64,000 nucleotides of DNA from Aureimonas endophytica. Its GTDB lineage: Bacteria > Pseudomonadota > Alphaproteobacteria > Rhizobiales > Rhizobiaceae. The notes under the pieces were generated by a model that had not been told where the DNA came from, made no database searches, and saw only the letters and a program-made list of their open reading frames with translations. The position numbers and the translations under genes were made by a program. This document shows positions 1-9,271 of the stretch, piece by piece (the stretch's first letter is position 1; each line of letters opens with the position of its first letter). Where the stretch lies: contig NZ_BMIQ01000001.1 in the NCBI RefSeq assembly GCF_014642635.1, forward strand, positions 682,001 through 746,000, read 5' to 3'.

Positions 1-24
1 ATACCCTCCCTCACCCATGGCCAG

Positions 25-492
25 ATGGCCGTGCTGCAGCGCTGGAACGGCGAGATCCTGGCGGAGGCCGCGCGGCAGCCGCGCAGCGACGAACGGTTCC
101 GCCGGATCGCCAATTACGCCGCGCTGCAACGGGCCGCCTGCCTTTGGGGACTCGTGCCGGGCAGCATCGCGAACGAGGAAAGTTCCTTCAACGGCTGCAT
201 GCACGCGACGCTAGCGGCGGAGCGGCAGCTCATCGTCGAGATGCGGCGGCTGACGCCGGAACGGGCTACCCTCGCCGATCTCGCCGAGCGGATCGAGCGC
301 GACATGCTGAGCGAGGGCGCCTCGCTCGTCCTCTGCCGCCATAGCGCGGAGGATTTCGATACGGCACGGATCGTCGCGCCCGACTGGCCGATCGCGCAAG
401 CCGGCGTCGCGCCCCTCGCGGCCCTGGCCGGCGGCGTCCTGCTTCTCGCCGGCCTCGCCCGCAGCCGGTACCGGTCGCGAACCCGGCATTAA
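25..492 (+). CDS. hypothetical protein, possible C-terminal membrane anchor, 5' end uncertain
   Basis: I do not recognise this 155-residue protein. The first two thirds look helical and charged, with four cysteines (near residues 39, 58, 102 and others), and residues about 127-147 form one hydrophobic stretch rich in Ala, Gly and Leu that could be a membrane anchor, followed by a basic tail. The frame has no stop between the window edge and the ATG used here, so the true start may lie outside the window and the entry may be partial. It is followed on the same strand by the SH3-domain gene 38 bases later. Confidence 0.5.
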   Translation: MAVLQRWNGEILAEAARQPRSDERFRRIANYAALQRAACLWGLVPGSIANEESSFNGCMHATLAAERQLIVEMRRLTPERATLADLAERIERDMLSEGASLVLCRHSAEDFDTARIVAPDWPIAQAGVAPLAALAGGVLLLAGLARSRYRSRTRH

Positions 493-530
493 CCCTTCGC
501 CGCGATGATCCCCGATGCCGTCGCAGGGGG

Positions 531-1295
531 ATGCTCGCATTGGCCGAACGTTCGAAGAAGAAGCCCGCCTCACGGAAAGCCGCGCCGCCCAAGCGGTCGG
601 GCGGCCGCGGCTGGTTCTCGACCGTCGGCTGGCTCGCGACGGTGGCGGTCGCCGGCGCCTGGGCCGTGTCGGACGGGCGCCCGCTCCGCTACGCGATGTC
701 GCTGACCGAGAAGGCGAAGCCCGAGACCCGCGAGATCGAGGCGGTCGGCGATCGCGTCGCGGCGCTGATCGAAGGCAGCACGCCCTGGCGCCCGGCGCCG
801 ACGCGCGAGACGGTCCGCCGCGTGTCCACGCCGGAGGCGCCGGAGCGGACGGGATCGATCCGCCCCGTCCCGCCCGTGCCGGCCGCCGTGCCGAGGCCGC
901 CGGTCGCGCTCCCTCCGCCGCGCGGCGAAGTGCCGGTTCCGGCGGCCGCGCCCCTGCTGCCCTTCGCCAAGCCGCCGATGGAAGCCGCCGCGCCGCGCTC
1001 CGCCCCCATGGCCGCGCCGGCACCGATCGCCGCCCCGCCGCCACCGACCACGACGGATCTCGCGACCTCCGGCGCCGCCCAGCGCCATGCGACGCGCAAG
1101 CTCGCCGCCCATGCGGCGCCCGACGGCGCCTCGGCGCGTCTCGCCGAGATCGACAGCGGTTCGTCGGTTCTCGTCATGCGCGCGGCCGGCGACTGGCGCT
1201 ATGTGAAGAGTCTGCGCAGCGGCAGCGAAGGCTGGGTGGACGGCCGCTTCCTCGCCGGCGAGGCGACGGCGGACGCCGGCGCGATGCCGCGCTAG
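531..1295 (+). CDS. membrane-anchored SH3-domain protein
   Basis: The 254-residue protein has a basic N-terminus (Lys/Arg-rich, residues 7-27), one transmembrane segment (about 31-47), a long Pro/Ala-rich linker (about 85-175) and a C-terminal bacterial SH3-like domain (about 187-243) ending in the usual Gly-Trp-Val-Asp-Gly-Arg-Phe pattern. Such domains generally bind peptide or cell-wall ligands, so it probably acts in the periplasm as an envelope protein; its specific role is unknown. A GGGGG Shine-Dalgarno-like run touches the ATG, and an in-frame TTG at 540 has better spacing. It converges on recJ, the two stops overlapping by 4 bases. Confidence 0.75.
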   Translation: MLALAERSKKKPASRKAAPPKRSGGRGWFSTVGWLATVAVAGAWAVSDGRPLRYAMSLTEKAKPETREIEAVGDRVAALIEGSTPWRPAPTRETVRRVSTPEAPERTGSIRPVPPVPAAVPRPPVALPPPRGEVPVPAAAPLLPFAKPPMEAAAPRSAPMAAPAPIAAPPPPTTTDLATSGAAQRHATRKLAAHAAPDGASARLAEIDSGSSVLVMRAAGDWRYVKSLRSGSEGWVDGRFLAGEATADAGAMPR

Positions 1296-3121
1296 CGCGG
1301 AATCTCCGCCGCATCGACGATCCGGAACGACACGGAATCCTGCCCGCGATAGCGGTCGATGGACAGGGTGCCGGCGAGATGCAGCGCCTCGCCGCGCTGG
1401 AGGAGCCGCGTGCCCAGCGCCGTCTCGGCGGCGCGAAAGGCGATGCCGGACAGGGTCGTGCCGTCGGCCCCCTGAAGGCTGGCGCGCACATGGCCCGCGC
1501 CCATCACCGAGGCCGAGACGACGCGATGGCGCGGCAGCGCGAAGATCGGCTGCGGATGGCCGGCGCCATAGGGACCGGCGCTTTCCAGCCGCGCGACGAG
1601 ATCCGTCGTCGCGGCGCCGGCCGAGAGGGCGCCGTCGAGCAGCAGGTCGTGCTGGCCTTCGCCGAGCGCTTCGGCCGCGCCGGCCGCCGCTTCGGCGAAA
1701 TCGCGGAAGTCGCCGAGACGCTCGCGCGCGATGGTGAGGCCCGCCGCCATCGCATGGCCGCCGCCCTTGACGAGAAGACCGGCATCGACCGCCCGGCGGA
1801 CGAGCGCGCCGAGATCGAAGCCGGGCACCGAGCGGCCCGACCCGGTGCCCCGCCCCGACGCGTCGAAGGCGATGGCGAAGGCCGGGCGGCGATAGCGCTC
1901 CTTCAGCCGCGCGGCGATGAGGCCGACGATGCCCGGATGCCAGGTCGCCCGGGCGCCGATCAGGATCGGCGGCCCCTCGCCGCCGCCGATCTCGGCCAGA
2001 ACCTCGGCCTCGGCCTCGGCGAGCATCGCCCGTTCCATGCCCTGCCGTTCCTCGTTGAGAAGGTTCAGCTCGTCGGCGAGCTCGCCCGCCTCCGCCTCGT
2101 CCTCGATCGTCAGGAGACGGGTCCCGAGATGGGCCTGACCGATCCGGCCGCCGGCATTGATGCGCGGGCCGAGGATGAAGCCGAGATGATAGGGATCGAT
2201 CGGGCCGGAGAGGCGCGCGACACGGGCGAGCGCCCGCAGGCCCGCCTTCTCCTGCCGTCGCATCACGTCGAGACCGCGCATGACGAAGGCGCGGTTGAGG
2301 CCGGTCAGGGGCACGACGTCGCAGACCGTCGCCAGCGCCACGAGGTCGAGCAGCGCCATGAGGTCGGGCAGGCCGCGCGGATCGCGCCCCCGTCGGCGCA
2401 GCTCGCGCGACAGGGCCGTCAACGTCATGAAGACGACGCCGGCGGCGCAGAGCGCGCCGAGACCGGACAGATCGTCCTGACGATTCGGATTGACGATCGC
2501 GAAGGCCGGCGGCAGCGTTTCGCCCGGCTGATGGTGGTCGAGGACGATCGTATCCACCCCGCGCCGCCGCGCCTCGCCGAGCGCGTCGAGGCTCGACGTG
2601 CCGCAATCCACCGTGACGATCAGCGTCGCGCCGGCATCGATCAGTTCGCCGATGACACGCGGATTGGGGCCGTAGCCGTCCCTGATGCGATCCGGGATGC
2701 GGATCGTCGGCGGCAGGCCGAACTCGGCGAGATAGCGCCAGAGAAGGGCCGAACTCGCGGCGCCGTCGACATCGTAATCGCCGAAGATCGCGATCGTCTC
2801 GCGCCGCTCGATCGCGTCAGCCAGCCGGGCCGCCGCCGCGTCCATCGCGGTCAGCGTCGAGGGATCGGGCATCAGGTCGCGGATCGTCGGCGCGAGAAAG
2901 GCGCGGCTCGCCTCGACGGCGACGCCCCGGCCGGCGAGCACGCGGCAGACGATCTCGGGCAGGCCCGTCTCCTGCGCCATGCGCAGGGCCGCCGCTTCGG
3001 CGCGCGCGTCGAGGACATGCAGCCAGCGCTGGCCGGTGAGCGAGCGGCCGACATTCAGGAACAGGCGCGGACCGGCGCCGCTCATGCCCCGCTCCATTCC
3101 CCGCGCGGCGAGTCCCGCCAT
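1292..3121 (-). CDS. recJ: single-stranded-DNA-specific exonuclease RecJ
   Basis: RecJ is the 5'-3' single-strand DNA exonuclease of recombination and mismatch repair, acting in the cytoplasm. The 609 residues show the DHH-family phosphoesterase motifs in order: DYDVDG near 115-120, TVDCG near 180, and DHH at 195-197, followed by the C-terminal DHHA1 motif GGGHAMAAG. Length is normal for the family. The ATG used follows the glpX stop directly (TGAATG), so translation is probably coupled; internal Met9 and Met13 are possible later starts. It is the last gene of the aminotransferase-hom-glpX-recJ run. Confidence 0.95.
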   Translation of the reverse strand: MAGLAARGMERGMSGAGPRLFLNVGRSLTGQRWLHVLDARAEAAALRMAQETGLPEIVCRVLAGRGVAVEASRAFLAPTIRDLMPDPSTLTAMDAAAARLADAIERRETIAIFGDYDVDGAASSALLWRYLAEFGLPPTIRIPDRIRDGYGPNPRVIGELIDAGATLIVTVDCGTSSLDALGEARRRGVDTIVLDHHQPGETLPPAFAIVNPNRQDDLSGLGALCAAGVVFMTLTALSRELRRRGRDPRGLPDLMALLDLVALATVCDVVPLTGLNRAFVMRGLDVMRRQEKAGLRALARVARLSGPIDPYHLGFILGPRINAGGRIGQAHLGTRLLTIEDEAEAGELADELNLLNEERQGMERAMLAEAEAEVLAEIGGGEGPPILIGARATWHPGIVGLIAARLKERYRRPAFAIAFDASGRGTGSGRSVPGFDLGALVRRAVDAGLLVKGGGHAMAAGLTIARERLGDFRDFAEAAAGAAEALGEGQHDLLLDGALSAGAATTDLVARLESAGPYGAGHPQPIFALPRHRVVSASVMGAGHVRASLQGADGTTLSGIAFRAAETALGTRLLQRGEALHLAGTLSIDRYRGQDSVSFRIVDAAEIPR

Positions 3122-4105
3122 TCAGAGGCCGAACTTGCCGCGATCGTAATGTCTCGCCACGATCTCACGATAGGTCTTCGTCGCCGACCGCATCACCACC
3201 GTATGGGTCTCGATCCGGTCGCGATAGAAGCGCACGCCGTTCAGAAGGTTGCCGTCGGTGACGCCGGTCGCGGCGAAGACGACGTCGCCGCGCGCCATGT
3301 CCTGCAGCGAATAGATCCGGTGGGGATCGGAAATGCCCATCTCCTCGGCCCTCGCCCGCTTGTCCAACGTGTCGAGGCGCAGGCGTCCCTGCATCTGGCC
3401 GCCGACGCAGAGCAGCGCCGCCGCCGCCAGCACGCCTTCCGGCGCGCCGCCGATGCCGAGATAGATGTCGATGCCCGTCTCGTCCGGGTCGGACGTATGG
3501 ATGACGCCCGCGACGTCGCCGTCGCCGATGAGGCGGATGGCGGCACCGGTCGAGCGGACATCCTCGATAAGCTGCGCATGGCGCGGGCGATCGAGGATGC
3601 AGGCGGTGATCTCCTGCACCTTCACGCCCTTCGCCTTGGCGAGGGCTTCCAGATTGTCGGGGGCCGGCCGCGACAGGTCGATCAGCCCTTCCGGATAGCC
3701 GGGGCCGATCGCGATCTTGTCCATATAGACGTCGGGCGCGTTCAGCAGGCTGCCGCGCGCGGCGATGGCGATCACCGCCAGCGAGTTCGGCAGGTTCTTG
3801 GCGCAGACCGTGGTGCCTTCGAGCGGGTCGAGCGCGATATCCACCGCCGCCCCATGCCCGGTACCGACCTTCTCGCCGATGAAGAGCATCGGCGCCTCGT
3901 CGCGCTCGCCCTCGCCGATGACGATCCGGCCGTCGATCGGCAGGGTGTTCAGTTCCGAGCGCATGGCGTCGACGGCCGCCTGGTCGGCGGCCTTCTCGTC
4001 GCCGCGCCCGCGAAGGGTCGCCGCCGCGACGGCCGCGCGCTCGGTGACGCGCGCGATCTCGATCGTCAGTCCGCGATCGATCCGGTCAAGCGAGGTGGCG
4101 CTCAA
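3122..4105 (-). CDS. glpX: class II fructose-1,6-bisphosphatase GlpX
   Basis: This 327-residue protein is a class II fructose-1,6-bisphosphatase, which hydrolyses fructose 1,6-bisphosphate to fructose 6-phosphate in gluconeogenesis. Evidence is the metal and phosphate-binding motif GEGERDEAPML near 64-74 and DPLEGTT near 92-98, both typical of the Li-sensitive phosphatase fold of GlpX, and the family-typical length. It lies 46 bases after hom and directly abuts recJ; this hom-glpX-recJ order is familiar from Rhizobiales and indicates one transcript. Confidence 0.95.
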   Translation of the reverse strand: MSATSLDRIDRGLTIEIARVTERAAVAAATLRGRGDEKAADQAAVDAMRSELNTLPIDGRIVIGEGERDEAPMLFIGEKVGTGHGAAVDIALDPLEGTTVCAKNLPNSLAVIAIAARGSLLNAPDVYMDKIAIGPGYPEGLIDLSRPAPDNLEALAKAKGVKVQEITACILDRPRHAQLIEDVRSTGAAIRLIGDGDVAGVIHTSDPDETGIDIYLGIGGAPEGVLAAAALLCVGGQMQGRLRLDTLDKRARAEEMGISDPHRIYSLQDMARGDVVFAATGVTDGNLLNGVRFYRDRIETHTVVMRSATKTYREIVARHYDRGKFGL

Positions 4106-4151
4106 GGGTGTCGTCCAAGGTCCGAGGATGGAAGGTCGCCGCGATCCGCCG

Positions 4152-5456
4152 TCAATCCAGCGGCTCGATGCGGATCATGCGCGGTTCACCGGATAGATGT
4201 CCATCGCGGGAGATGGCGTCAATCGCCTTGCGCACCGCCGCCTCGGTGGTCTCGTGCGTGATGAGGATCACCGGCGCCTCGGCATCGGCCTCGTGTCCGG
4301 CGCGCTTGCGCTGGACGATCGATTCCAGGGAGATCGCGTTCTCCGCCATGCGGCGGGCGACGGAGGCGAAGACGCCGACGCGGTCGTGCACGGTGAGCCG
4401 GATATAGTAGCCGCCCTCATGCGCGCGCATCCGCGCCCGGCGATAGGGTACGAGCCCGGTCGGCGCGACGCCGAAGGTCGGGATGCGGGCGCCGGTCGCG
4501 ACGTCGAGCACGTCGGAAAGAACCGCCGAGGCCGTGGCATTGCCGCCGGCGCCGGGGCCGGCGAGTAGGATCGAGCCGAGAAGATCGGTATCGACGGCGA
4601 CGGCATTCGTCACGCCGTCGACCTGCGCCAGGGCGGAGCTTGCCGGGATCATCGCCGGATGGACGCGCTGCTCGATGCCGCTCTCGGTGCGCTGCGCCAC
4701 GGCGAGGAGCTTGATGCGGAAGCCGAGCTCGGCCGCCGCCTCGATATCCTCGGCGGAGATCCGCTCGATGCCTTCGATGAAGACCGATTCCAGATCGATC
4801 TCCGAGCCGAAGGCGAGCGAGGTGAGGATGGTGAGCTTGTGCGCGGCGTCGAAGCCGCCGATGTCGAAGGTCGGATCGGCCTCGGCATAGCCGAGCCGCT
4901 GCGCCTCGGCGAGGCAGGCCTCGAAGCTCAGCTTCTCGCGCTCCATGCGCGTCAGCATGTAGTTGCAGGTGCCGTTGAGGATGCCGTAGACGCGGCTCAC
5001 CATATTGCCGCGCAGCGCCTCGCGCAGCGTCTTGATGATCGGGATGCCGCCGGCGACCGCCGCCTCGAAGGCGATGACCGTGTTCTTGCGCGCCGCGAGC
5101 TTGGCGAGCGCCACGCCGTGATGGGCGAGCAGCGCCTTGTTGGCGGTGACCACCGGCAGGCCGCGATTGAGCGCCGCCTTCACCGATTCCAGCGCGGCGC
5201 CCTCGGCCCCGCCGACGAGTTCGACGAAGACGTCGATCTCGGCCTTCGCCGCGAGTTCCACCGGATCGTCGAACCATTGGAAGGCGCCGAGATCGATGCC
5301 GCGATCCTTGGCGCGGTCGCGGGCGGCGACGGCCGCGACCGCGATCGGCCGGCCGCTGCGCCGCTCATAGGCCTCGCCGTTCTCGCCGAGCAGGCGCACG
5401 AGCGACGCGCCGACCGTGCCGAGACCGGCGACGCCGAGTTTCAACGGGCTGGACAT
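4152..5456 (-). CDS. hom: homoserine dehydrogenase
   Basis: Homoserine dehydrogenase reduces aspartate semialdehyde to homoserine on the way to threonine and methionine. The 434 residues begin with the nucleotide-binding motif GLGTVGASL near 11-19, carry the catalytic domain (TANKALLA, NGTCNYML motifs) and end with an ACT domain (about 350-430) that in this family senses threonine. It starts 41 bases after the aminotransferase gene and precedes glpX. No leader peptide or riboswitch is evident in the short gap. Confidence 0.96.
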   Translation of the reverse strand: MSSPLKLGVAGLGTVGASLVRLLGENGEAYERRSGRPIAVAAVAARDRAKDRGIDLGAFQWFDDPVELAAKAEIDVFVELVGGAEGAALESVKAALNRGLPVVTANKALLAHHGVALAKLAARKNTVIAFEAAVAGGIPIIKTLREALRGNMVSRVYGILNGTCNYMLTRMEREKLSFEACLAEAQRLGYAEADPTFDIGGFDAAHKLTILTSLAFGSEIDLESVFIEGIERISAEDIEAAAELGFRIKLLAVAQRTESGIEQRVHPAMIPASSALAQVDGVTNAVAVDTDLLGSILLAGPGAGGNATASAVLSDVLDVATGARIPTFGVAPTGLVPYRRARMRAHEGGYYIRLTVHDRVGVFASVARRMAENAISLESIVQRKRAGHEADAEAPVILITHETTEAAVRKAIDAISRDGHLSGEPRMIRIEPLD

Positions 5457-5497
5457 GGGATTCCTTGTCTAAGCGGAGGGAGCGCCCTTTCGGGCGC

Positions 5498-6718
5498 TCA
5501 TGCCGTGCGGCTGAGCGGGACGACGTTTTGCCGTGCTTCCTGCGCCGGCGCAAGGAACCGCTTGATGTTGCGCGCCGCCTGCCGAATGCGGTGCTCGTTC
5601 TCGACGAGAGCGATGCGCACGTAGTCGTCGCCATGCTCGCCGAAGCCGATGCCGGGCGCCACCGCCACATCCGCCTTCTCGACCAGGAGCTTGGAGAATT
5701 CCAGGCTGCCGAGGCGGCGATAGGGCTCGGGGATGGGCGCCCAGGCGAACATGGTCGAGGACGGCGGCGGCACCTCGAAGCCGGCGCGGCCGAAGCTTTC
5801 GACCAGAACGTCGCGGCGGCGCTTATAGATGGCGCGCACCTCGGCGATGGCGTTGTCGCCGGCATTCAGCGCCGCCGTCGCCGCGACCTGGATCGGGGTG
5901 AAGGCGCCGTAGTCGAGATAGGACTTCACGCGGGCGAGCGCCGCGATCAGCCGCTCGTTGCCGACGGCGAAGCCGATGCGCCAGCCCGGCATGGAGAAGG
6001 TCTTCGACATGGAGGTGAACTCGACCGCGACGTCGATCGCGCCCGGCACCTGGAGGATCGAGGGCGGCGGCGCGCCTTCGAAGAAGATCTCCGCATAGGC
6101 GAGATCGGACAGGACGATGATGTTGTGCTTGCGGGCGAGCGCCACGACCTCGGCATAGAAGTCGAGATCGGCGACATAGGCCGTCGGATTCGACGGATAG
6201 TTGAGGATGATCGCCAGCGGCTTCGGGATCGAATGGCGCACCGCGCGGTCCACCGCCGCCAGGAACTCGTCGTCGGGCTTGGCGGGGATCGAGCGGATCG
6301 TGCCGCCCGCCATCAGGAAGCCGAAGGCGTGGATCGGATAGGTCGGGTTCGGGCAGAGGACGACGTCGCCCGGCGCGGTGATCGCCTGGGCCATGTTGGC
6401 GAAGCCCTCCTTCGAGCCGAGCGTCGCAACGACCTGACGGTTGGGATCGAGCTTCACGCCGAACCGGCGCTCGTAATAGGCGGCCTGGGCGCGGCGCAGG
6501 CCCGCGATGCCCTTGGAGGCCGAATAGCGATGGGTGCGCGGATCGCGGACCGTCTCGCAGAGCTTGTCGACGACGAAGCTCGGCGTCGGCAGGTCGGGAT
6601 TGCCCATGCCGAGATCCACGATGTCGGCGCCGCGCCCACGGGCGGCGGCCTTGAGGCGGTTCACCTCCTCGAAGACATAAGGCGGCAGTCGGCGGATCTT
6701 GTGGAATTCTTCTGTCAT
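5498..6718 (-). CDS. PLP-dependent class I/II aminotransferase (AlaC / LL-DAP aminotransferase-like)
   Basis: A fold-type I aminotransferase of 406 residues. The PLP lysine is Lys239 in the motif SMSKTFSMPGWRIG, with NYPSNPTA near 173-180 and the substrate-binding Arg in the C-terminal part. Proteins at this locus upstream of hom are usually annotated as LL-diaminopimelate aminotransferase or as the alanine-forming AlaC type; the substrate cannot be fixed from sequence. Location in a homoserine/aspartate-family operon suggests amino-acid synthesis. It is the first gene of the minus-strand run. Confidence 0.9.
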   Translation of the reverse strand: MTEEFHKIRRLPPYVFEEVNRLKAAARGRGADIVDLGMGNPDLPTPSFVVDKLCETVRDPRTHRYSASKGIAGLRRAQAAYYERRFGVKLDPNRQVVATLGSKEGFANMAQAITAPGDVVLCPNPTYPIHAFGFLMAGGTIRSIPAKPDDEFLAAVDRAVRHSIPKPLAIILNYPSNPTAYVADLDFYAEVVALARKHNIIVLSDLAYAEIFFEGAPPPSILQVPGAIDVAVEFTSMSKTFSMPGWRIGFAVGNERLIAALARVKSYLDYGAFTPIQVAATAALNAGDNAIAEVRAIYKRRRDVLVESFGRAGFEVPPPSSTMFAWAPIPEPYRRLGSLEFSKLLVEKADVAVAPGIGFGEHGDDYVRIALVENEHRIRQAARNIKRFLAPAQEARQNVVPLSRTA

Positions 6719-6763
6719 CGGTCCTCGCCCCGGCCCTTTCCCGGGGCCACGTAGCTACTGCGG

Positions 6764-7195
6764 TCAGCGCCCCTCGATCTGGCGCAGCACGTCGTCGTTG
6801 GTCTTGCGGGCGGCGTTCTGCTGCACCTCGATGGAGGTGAGCTCCGTCACGTTCGCCTCATGCTGCGCCCGGATCTTCTTCGCCTGCGCGACGGACTGCT
6901 GATATTCCGCGGCGGCGGAGCGGACCTCGGCATTCTGCGCGCGCCCGGAGGCGAGCAGGCTCTGGCGGTCGCTGGCGACGGCCGCGCTGTCCAGCTGCGG
7001 CGCGGCCTGGTTCGGGAAGGCGCCGAGCAGCGGATAGCCGTCCTTGTCGAGCCGCTGGGCGGAAGGGCCGAAATTTCGGTCGGGACGCTGCGCCAGGAGC
7101 GACGGCCCTTCGGGCGGTATGATATTGCAGGCGGCGAGCGGGGCCGTGAGGCCGAGCATGCCGGCGAGCAATAAAATCCGGGACCAAGAGGTCAT
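6764..7195 (-). CDS. small lipoprotein with coiled-coil tail
   Basis: This 143-residue protein has a lipoprotein signal peptide with lipobox Leu-Ala-Ala-Cys at about residues 20-23, so the mature protein should be lipid-anchored on the periplasmic side. After a proline-rich stretch, residues about 70-140 are Ala/Gln/Glu-rich and predicted helical, likely a coiled coil. I do not recognise the family. It lies 45 bases upstream of the aminotransferase gene on the same strand and is divergent from phaC. Confidence 0.75.
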   Translation of the reverse strand: MTSWSRILLLAGMLGLTAPLAACNIIPPEGPSLLAQRPDRNFGPSAQRLDKDGYPLLGAFPNQAAPQLDSAAVASDRQSLLASGRAQNAEVRSAAAEYQQSVAQAKKIRAQHEANVTELTSIEVQQNAARKTNDDVLRQIEGR

Positions 7196-7322
7196 TGTCG
7201 TTACCTTGAACGCCGAGACATATTTAACCTCATATCCGAATCGCGAGGGGGCGGGAACCCGTCGCGAAGCGGAAGGGTAGCGGGCGCGAAGGCGCCGGGT
7301 TCATGCGCGTGGAGGAGAGATC
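7196..7322. promoter_or_regulatory. divergent promoter region, lipoprotein / phaC
   Basis: The 127 bases between the two divergent starts must hold both promoters. The part next to the lipoprotein gene is more AT-rich (ATTTAACCTCATAT around 7221-7234). A strong Shine-Dalgarno GGAGGAGAG sits just before the phaC ATG. I could not assign a -35/-10 pair with confidence. Confidence 0.4.
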
Positions 7323-9161
7323 ATGTCATCGACCGCAGACCGAGCCGACAAGGCCGCGCCGGGCGGGGCGCCGGGGTCCTACGTCGTGTCCGATCCCGAG
7401 GCCTTCACGCGCAACATGGCGCATGTGATCGAGTTCATGGGCAAGGCGGCCTCCGCCTGGGTCGAGCCGCGCGAGCGCGGCGAAGTGGTCGACAATGGTC
7501 CGGTGAGCATTCCCGAACTCTTCGCGACCATGTCGAAGGTCGCCGATTTCTGGCTCTCCGACCCCCGGCGCGCCGCCGAAGCGCAGTCGAACCTGATGGC
7601 GAGCTATCTGGGCGTCTGGAACGACACGGTGAAGCGCCTCAGCGGCGAGGAGGCCCCGGCCGCCACCCCGCCCGCCGCCGTCGCCGACAAGCGCTTCGCG
7701 CACGAGGAATGGACGGCCAATCCGTTCTACGACGCGCTGAAACGCTTCTACCTCACCACCTCCGACTGGGCCGACGAACTGGTGCAGGAGGCGGAGGGCA
7801 TCGACGAGCACACGCGCAGCAAGGCCGCCTTCTACATGCGCCAGATCAGCCACGCGCTCTCGCCATCGAACTTCGTCCTCACCAATCCCGAGCTGATGCG
7901 GGACACGGTGAAGTCGAACGGCGAGAACCTGGTGCGCGGCATGCGCATGTTCGCCGAGGACATGGCGGCGGGGCGCGGCAGCCTGCGCCTGCGTCAGGCC
8001 GACTATTCCACCTTCGAGGTCGGGCGCGACATGGCGCTGACCCCCGGCAAGGTCGTCGCCCAGAGCGAGGTCTGCCAGGTGATCCAATACGAGCCGGCGA
8101 CGCCGACCGTCCTGAAGCGCCCGCTGATGATCGTGCCGCCCTGGATCAACAAGTTCTACATCCTCGATCTCAGCCCGCAGAAATCCTTCATCAAATGGGC
8201 GGTCGAACAGGGGCACACGGTCTTCGTCCTGTCCTGGGTGAACCCGGACGAGCAGCACGCCGCCAAGGATTGGCGGGACTATATCCATGACGGCATCGTC
8301 TTCGGCCTCGACACGGTGGAGAAGGCGACGGGCGAGCGCGAGGTGAACACGATCGGCTATTGCGTCGGCGGCACGCTGCTCGGCGCCGCCCTCGCCTATC
8401 TGAAGACCATCGGCGACGGGCGCATCCGGTCGGCGACCTTCCTCACCACCCAGATCGACTTCACCCATGCCGGCGACCTGAAGGTCTTCGTCGACGAGGA
8501 CCAGCTCGCCACGCTCGACAACGCCATGCGCACGAAGGGCTATCTCGACGGCAGCCGCATGGCGGCGGCCTTCAACATGCTGCGCGCCGGCGACCTGATC
8601 TGGCCCTATTTCGTCAACAACTACCTGAAGGGCAAGGAGCCGATGCCCTTCGACCTTCTCTACTGGAATGCCGATTCGACGCGCATGCCGCGCGCCAACC
8701 ACATGTTCTATCTGCGCAACTGCTATCTGGAGAACCGCCTGTCGCGGGGCGAGATGGAGATCGGCGGGCAGCGCGTCGATCTCTCCGGCATCGACATCCC
8801 GATCTACAATCTCGCGACGCGGGAGGACCATATCGCGCCGGCGCTCAGCGTCTATACGGGCAGCCGCTTCCTCGGGCCGAACGTCACCTTCGTCGTCACC
8901 GGCTCCGGCCATATCGCCGGCGTGGTGAACCCGCCCGACCGCAACAAGTACCAGTACTGGACCGGCCCCCGCCCCTCGGACGACATGCCCTACGAGGAAT
9001 GGCTGCTCCGGGCGGAGGAGACCAAGGGCTCCTGGTGGCCGCATTGGCAGGCCTGGGTCGAGCCGCAATCCGGCCGGCGGGTGAAGGCGCGCAAGCCGGG
9101 CGGCCGGCGACTGACGCCGATCGAGGACGCGCCGGGCTCCTATGTCCGTATGAAGAGCTGA
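7323..9161 (+). CDS. phaC: class I polyhydroxyalkanoate synthase
   Basis: PhaC polymerises (R)-3-hydroxyacyl-CoA into polyhydroxyalkanoate storage granules. The 612-residue protein has the N-terminal PhaC domain and an alpha/beta-hydrolase core with the lipase-like box GYCVGG at 345-350; Cys347 is the expected nucleophile, and Asp and His of the triad lie in the C-terminal third. Length above 550 residues and lack of a neighbouring phaE or phaR indicate class I. No phaA, phaB or phasin gene is in the window, so precursor supply is encoded elsewhere. It has a strong ribosome-binding site. Confidence 0.95.
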   Translation: MSSTADRADKAAPGGAPGSYVVSDPEAFTRNMAHVIEFMGKAASAWVEPRERGEVVDNGPVSIPELFATMSKVADFWLSDPRRAAEAQSNLMASYLGVWNDTVKRLSGEEAPAATPPAAVADKRFAHEEWTANPFYDALKRFYLTTSDWADELVQEAEGIDEHTRSKAAFYMRQISHALSPSNFVLTNPELMRDTVKSNGENLVRGMRMFAEDMAAGRGSLRLRQADYSTFEVGRDMALTPGKVVAQSEVCQVIQYEPATPTVLKRPLMIVPPWINKFYILDLSPQKSFIKWAVEQGHTVFVLSWVNPDEQHAAKDWRDYIHDGIVFGLDTVEKATGEREVNTIGYCVGGTLLGAALAYLKTIGDGRIRSATFLTTQIDFTHAGDLKVFVDEDQLATLDNAMRTKGYLDGSRMAAAFNMLRAGDLIWPYFVNNYLKGKEPMPFDLLYWNADSTRMPRANHMFYLRNCYLENRLSRGEMEIGGQRVDLSGIDIPIYNLATREDHIAPALSVYTGSRFLGPNVTFVVTGSGHIAGVVNPPDRNKYQYWTGPRPSDDMPYEEWLLRAEETKGSWWPHWQAWVEPQSGRRVKARKPGGRRLTPIEDAPGSYVRMKS

Positions 9162-9271
9162 AACCCGGCCGCCGCGATGCGGCCGGCCCCGGCCGGAAGA
9201 CTTGAAGCTTCGGCCGATCGATGCGACATGACCCTTCTGCGGCCCCTCCGCCGGAACCCATCAGGCCCGCG

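Noticed and set aside
515-4261. A 1248-residue plus-strand open frame antisense to recJ, glpX and hom
   Set aside because: It is the mirror of well-supported minus-strand genes in high-GC DNA; its composition is dominated by Arg, Ala, Gly and Asp with no domain motif.
7326-9068. A 580-residue minus-strand frame antisense to phaC
   Set aside because: PhaC motifs, length and ribosome-binding site support only the plus-strand gene.
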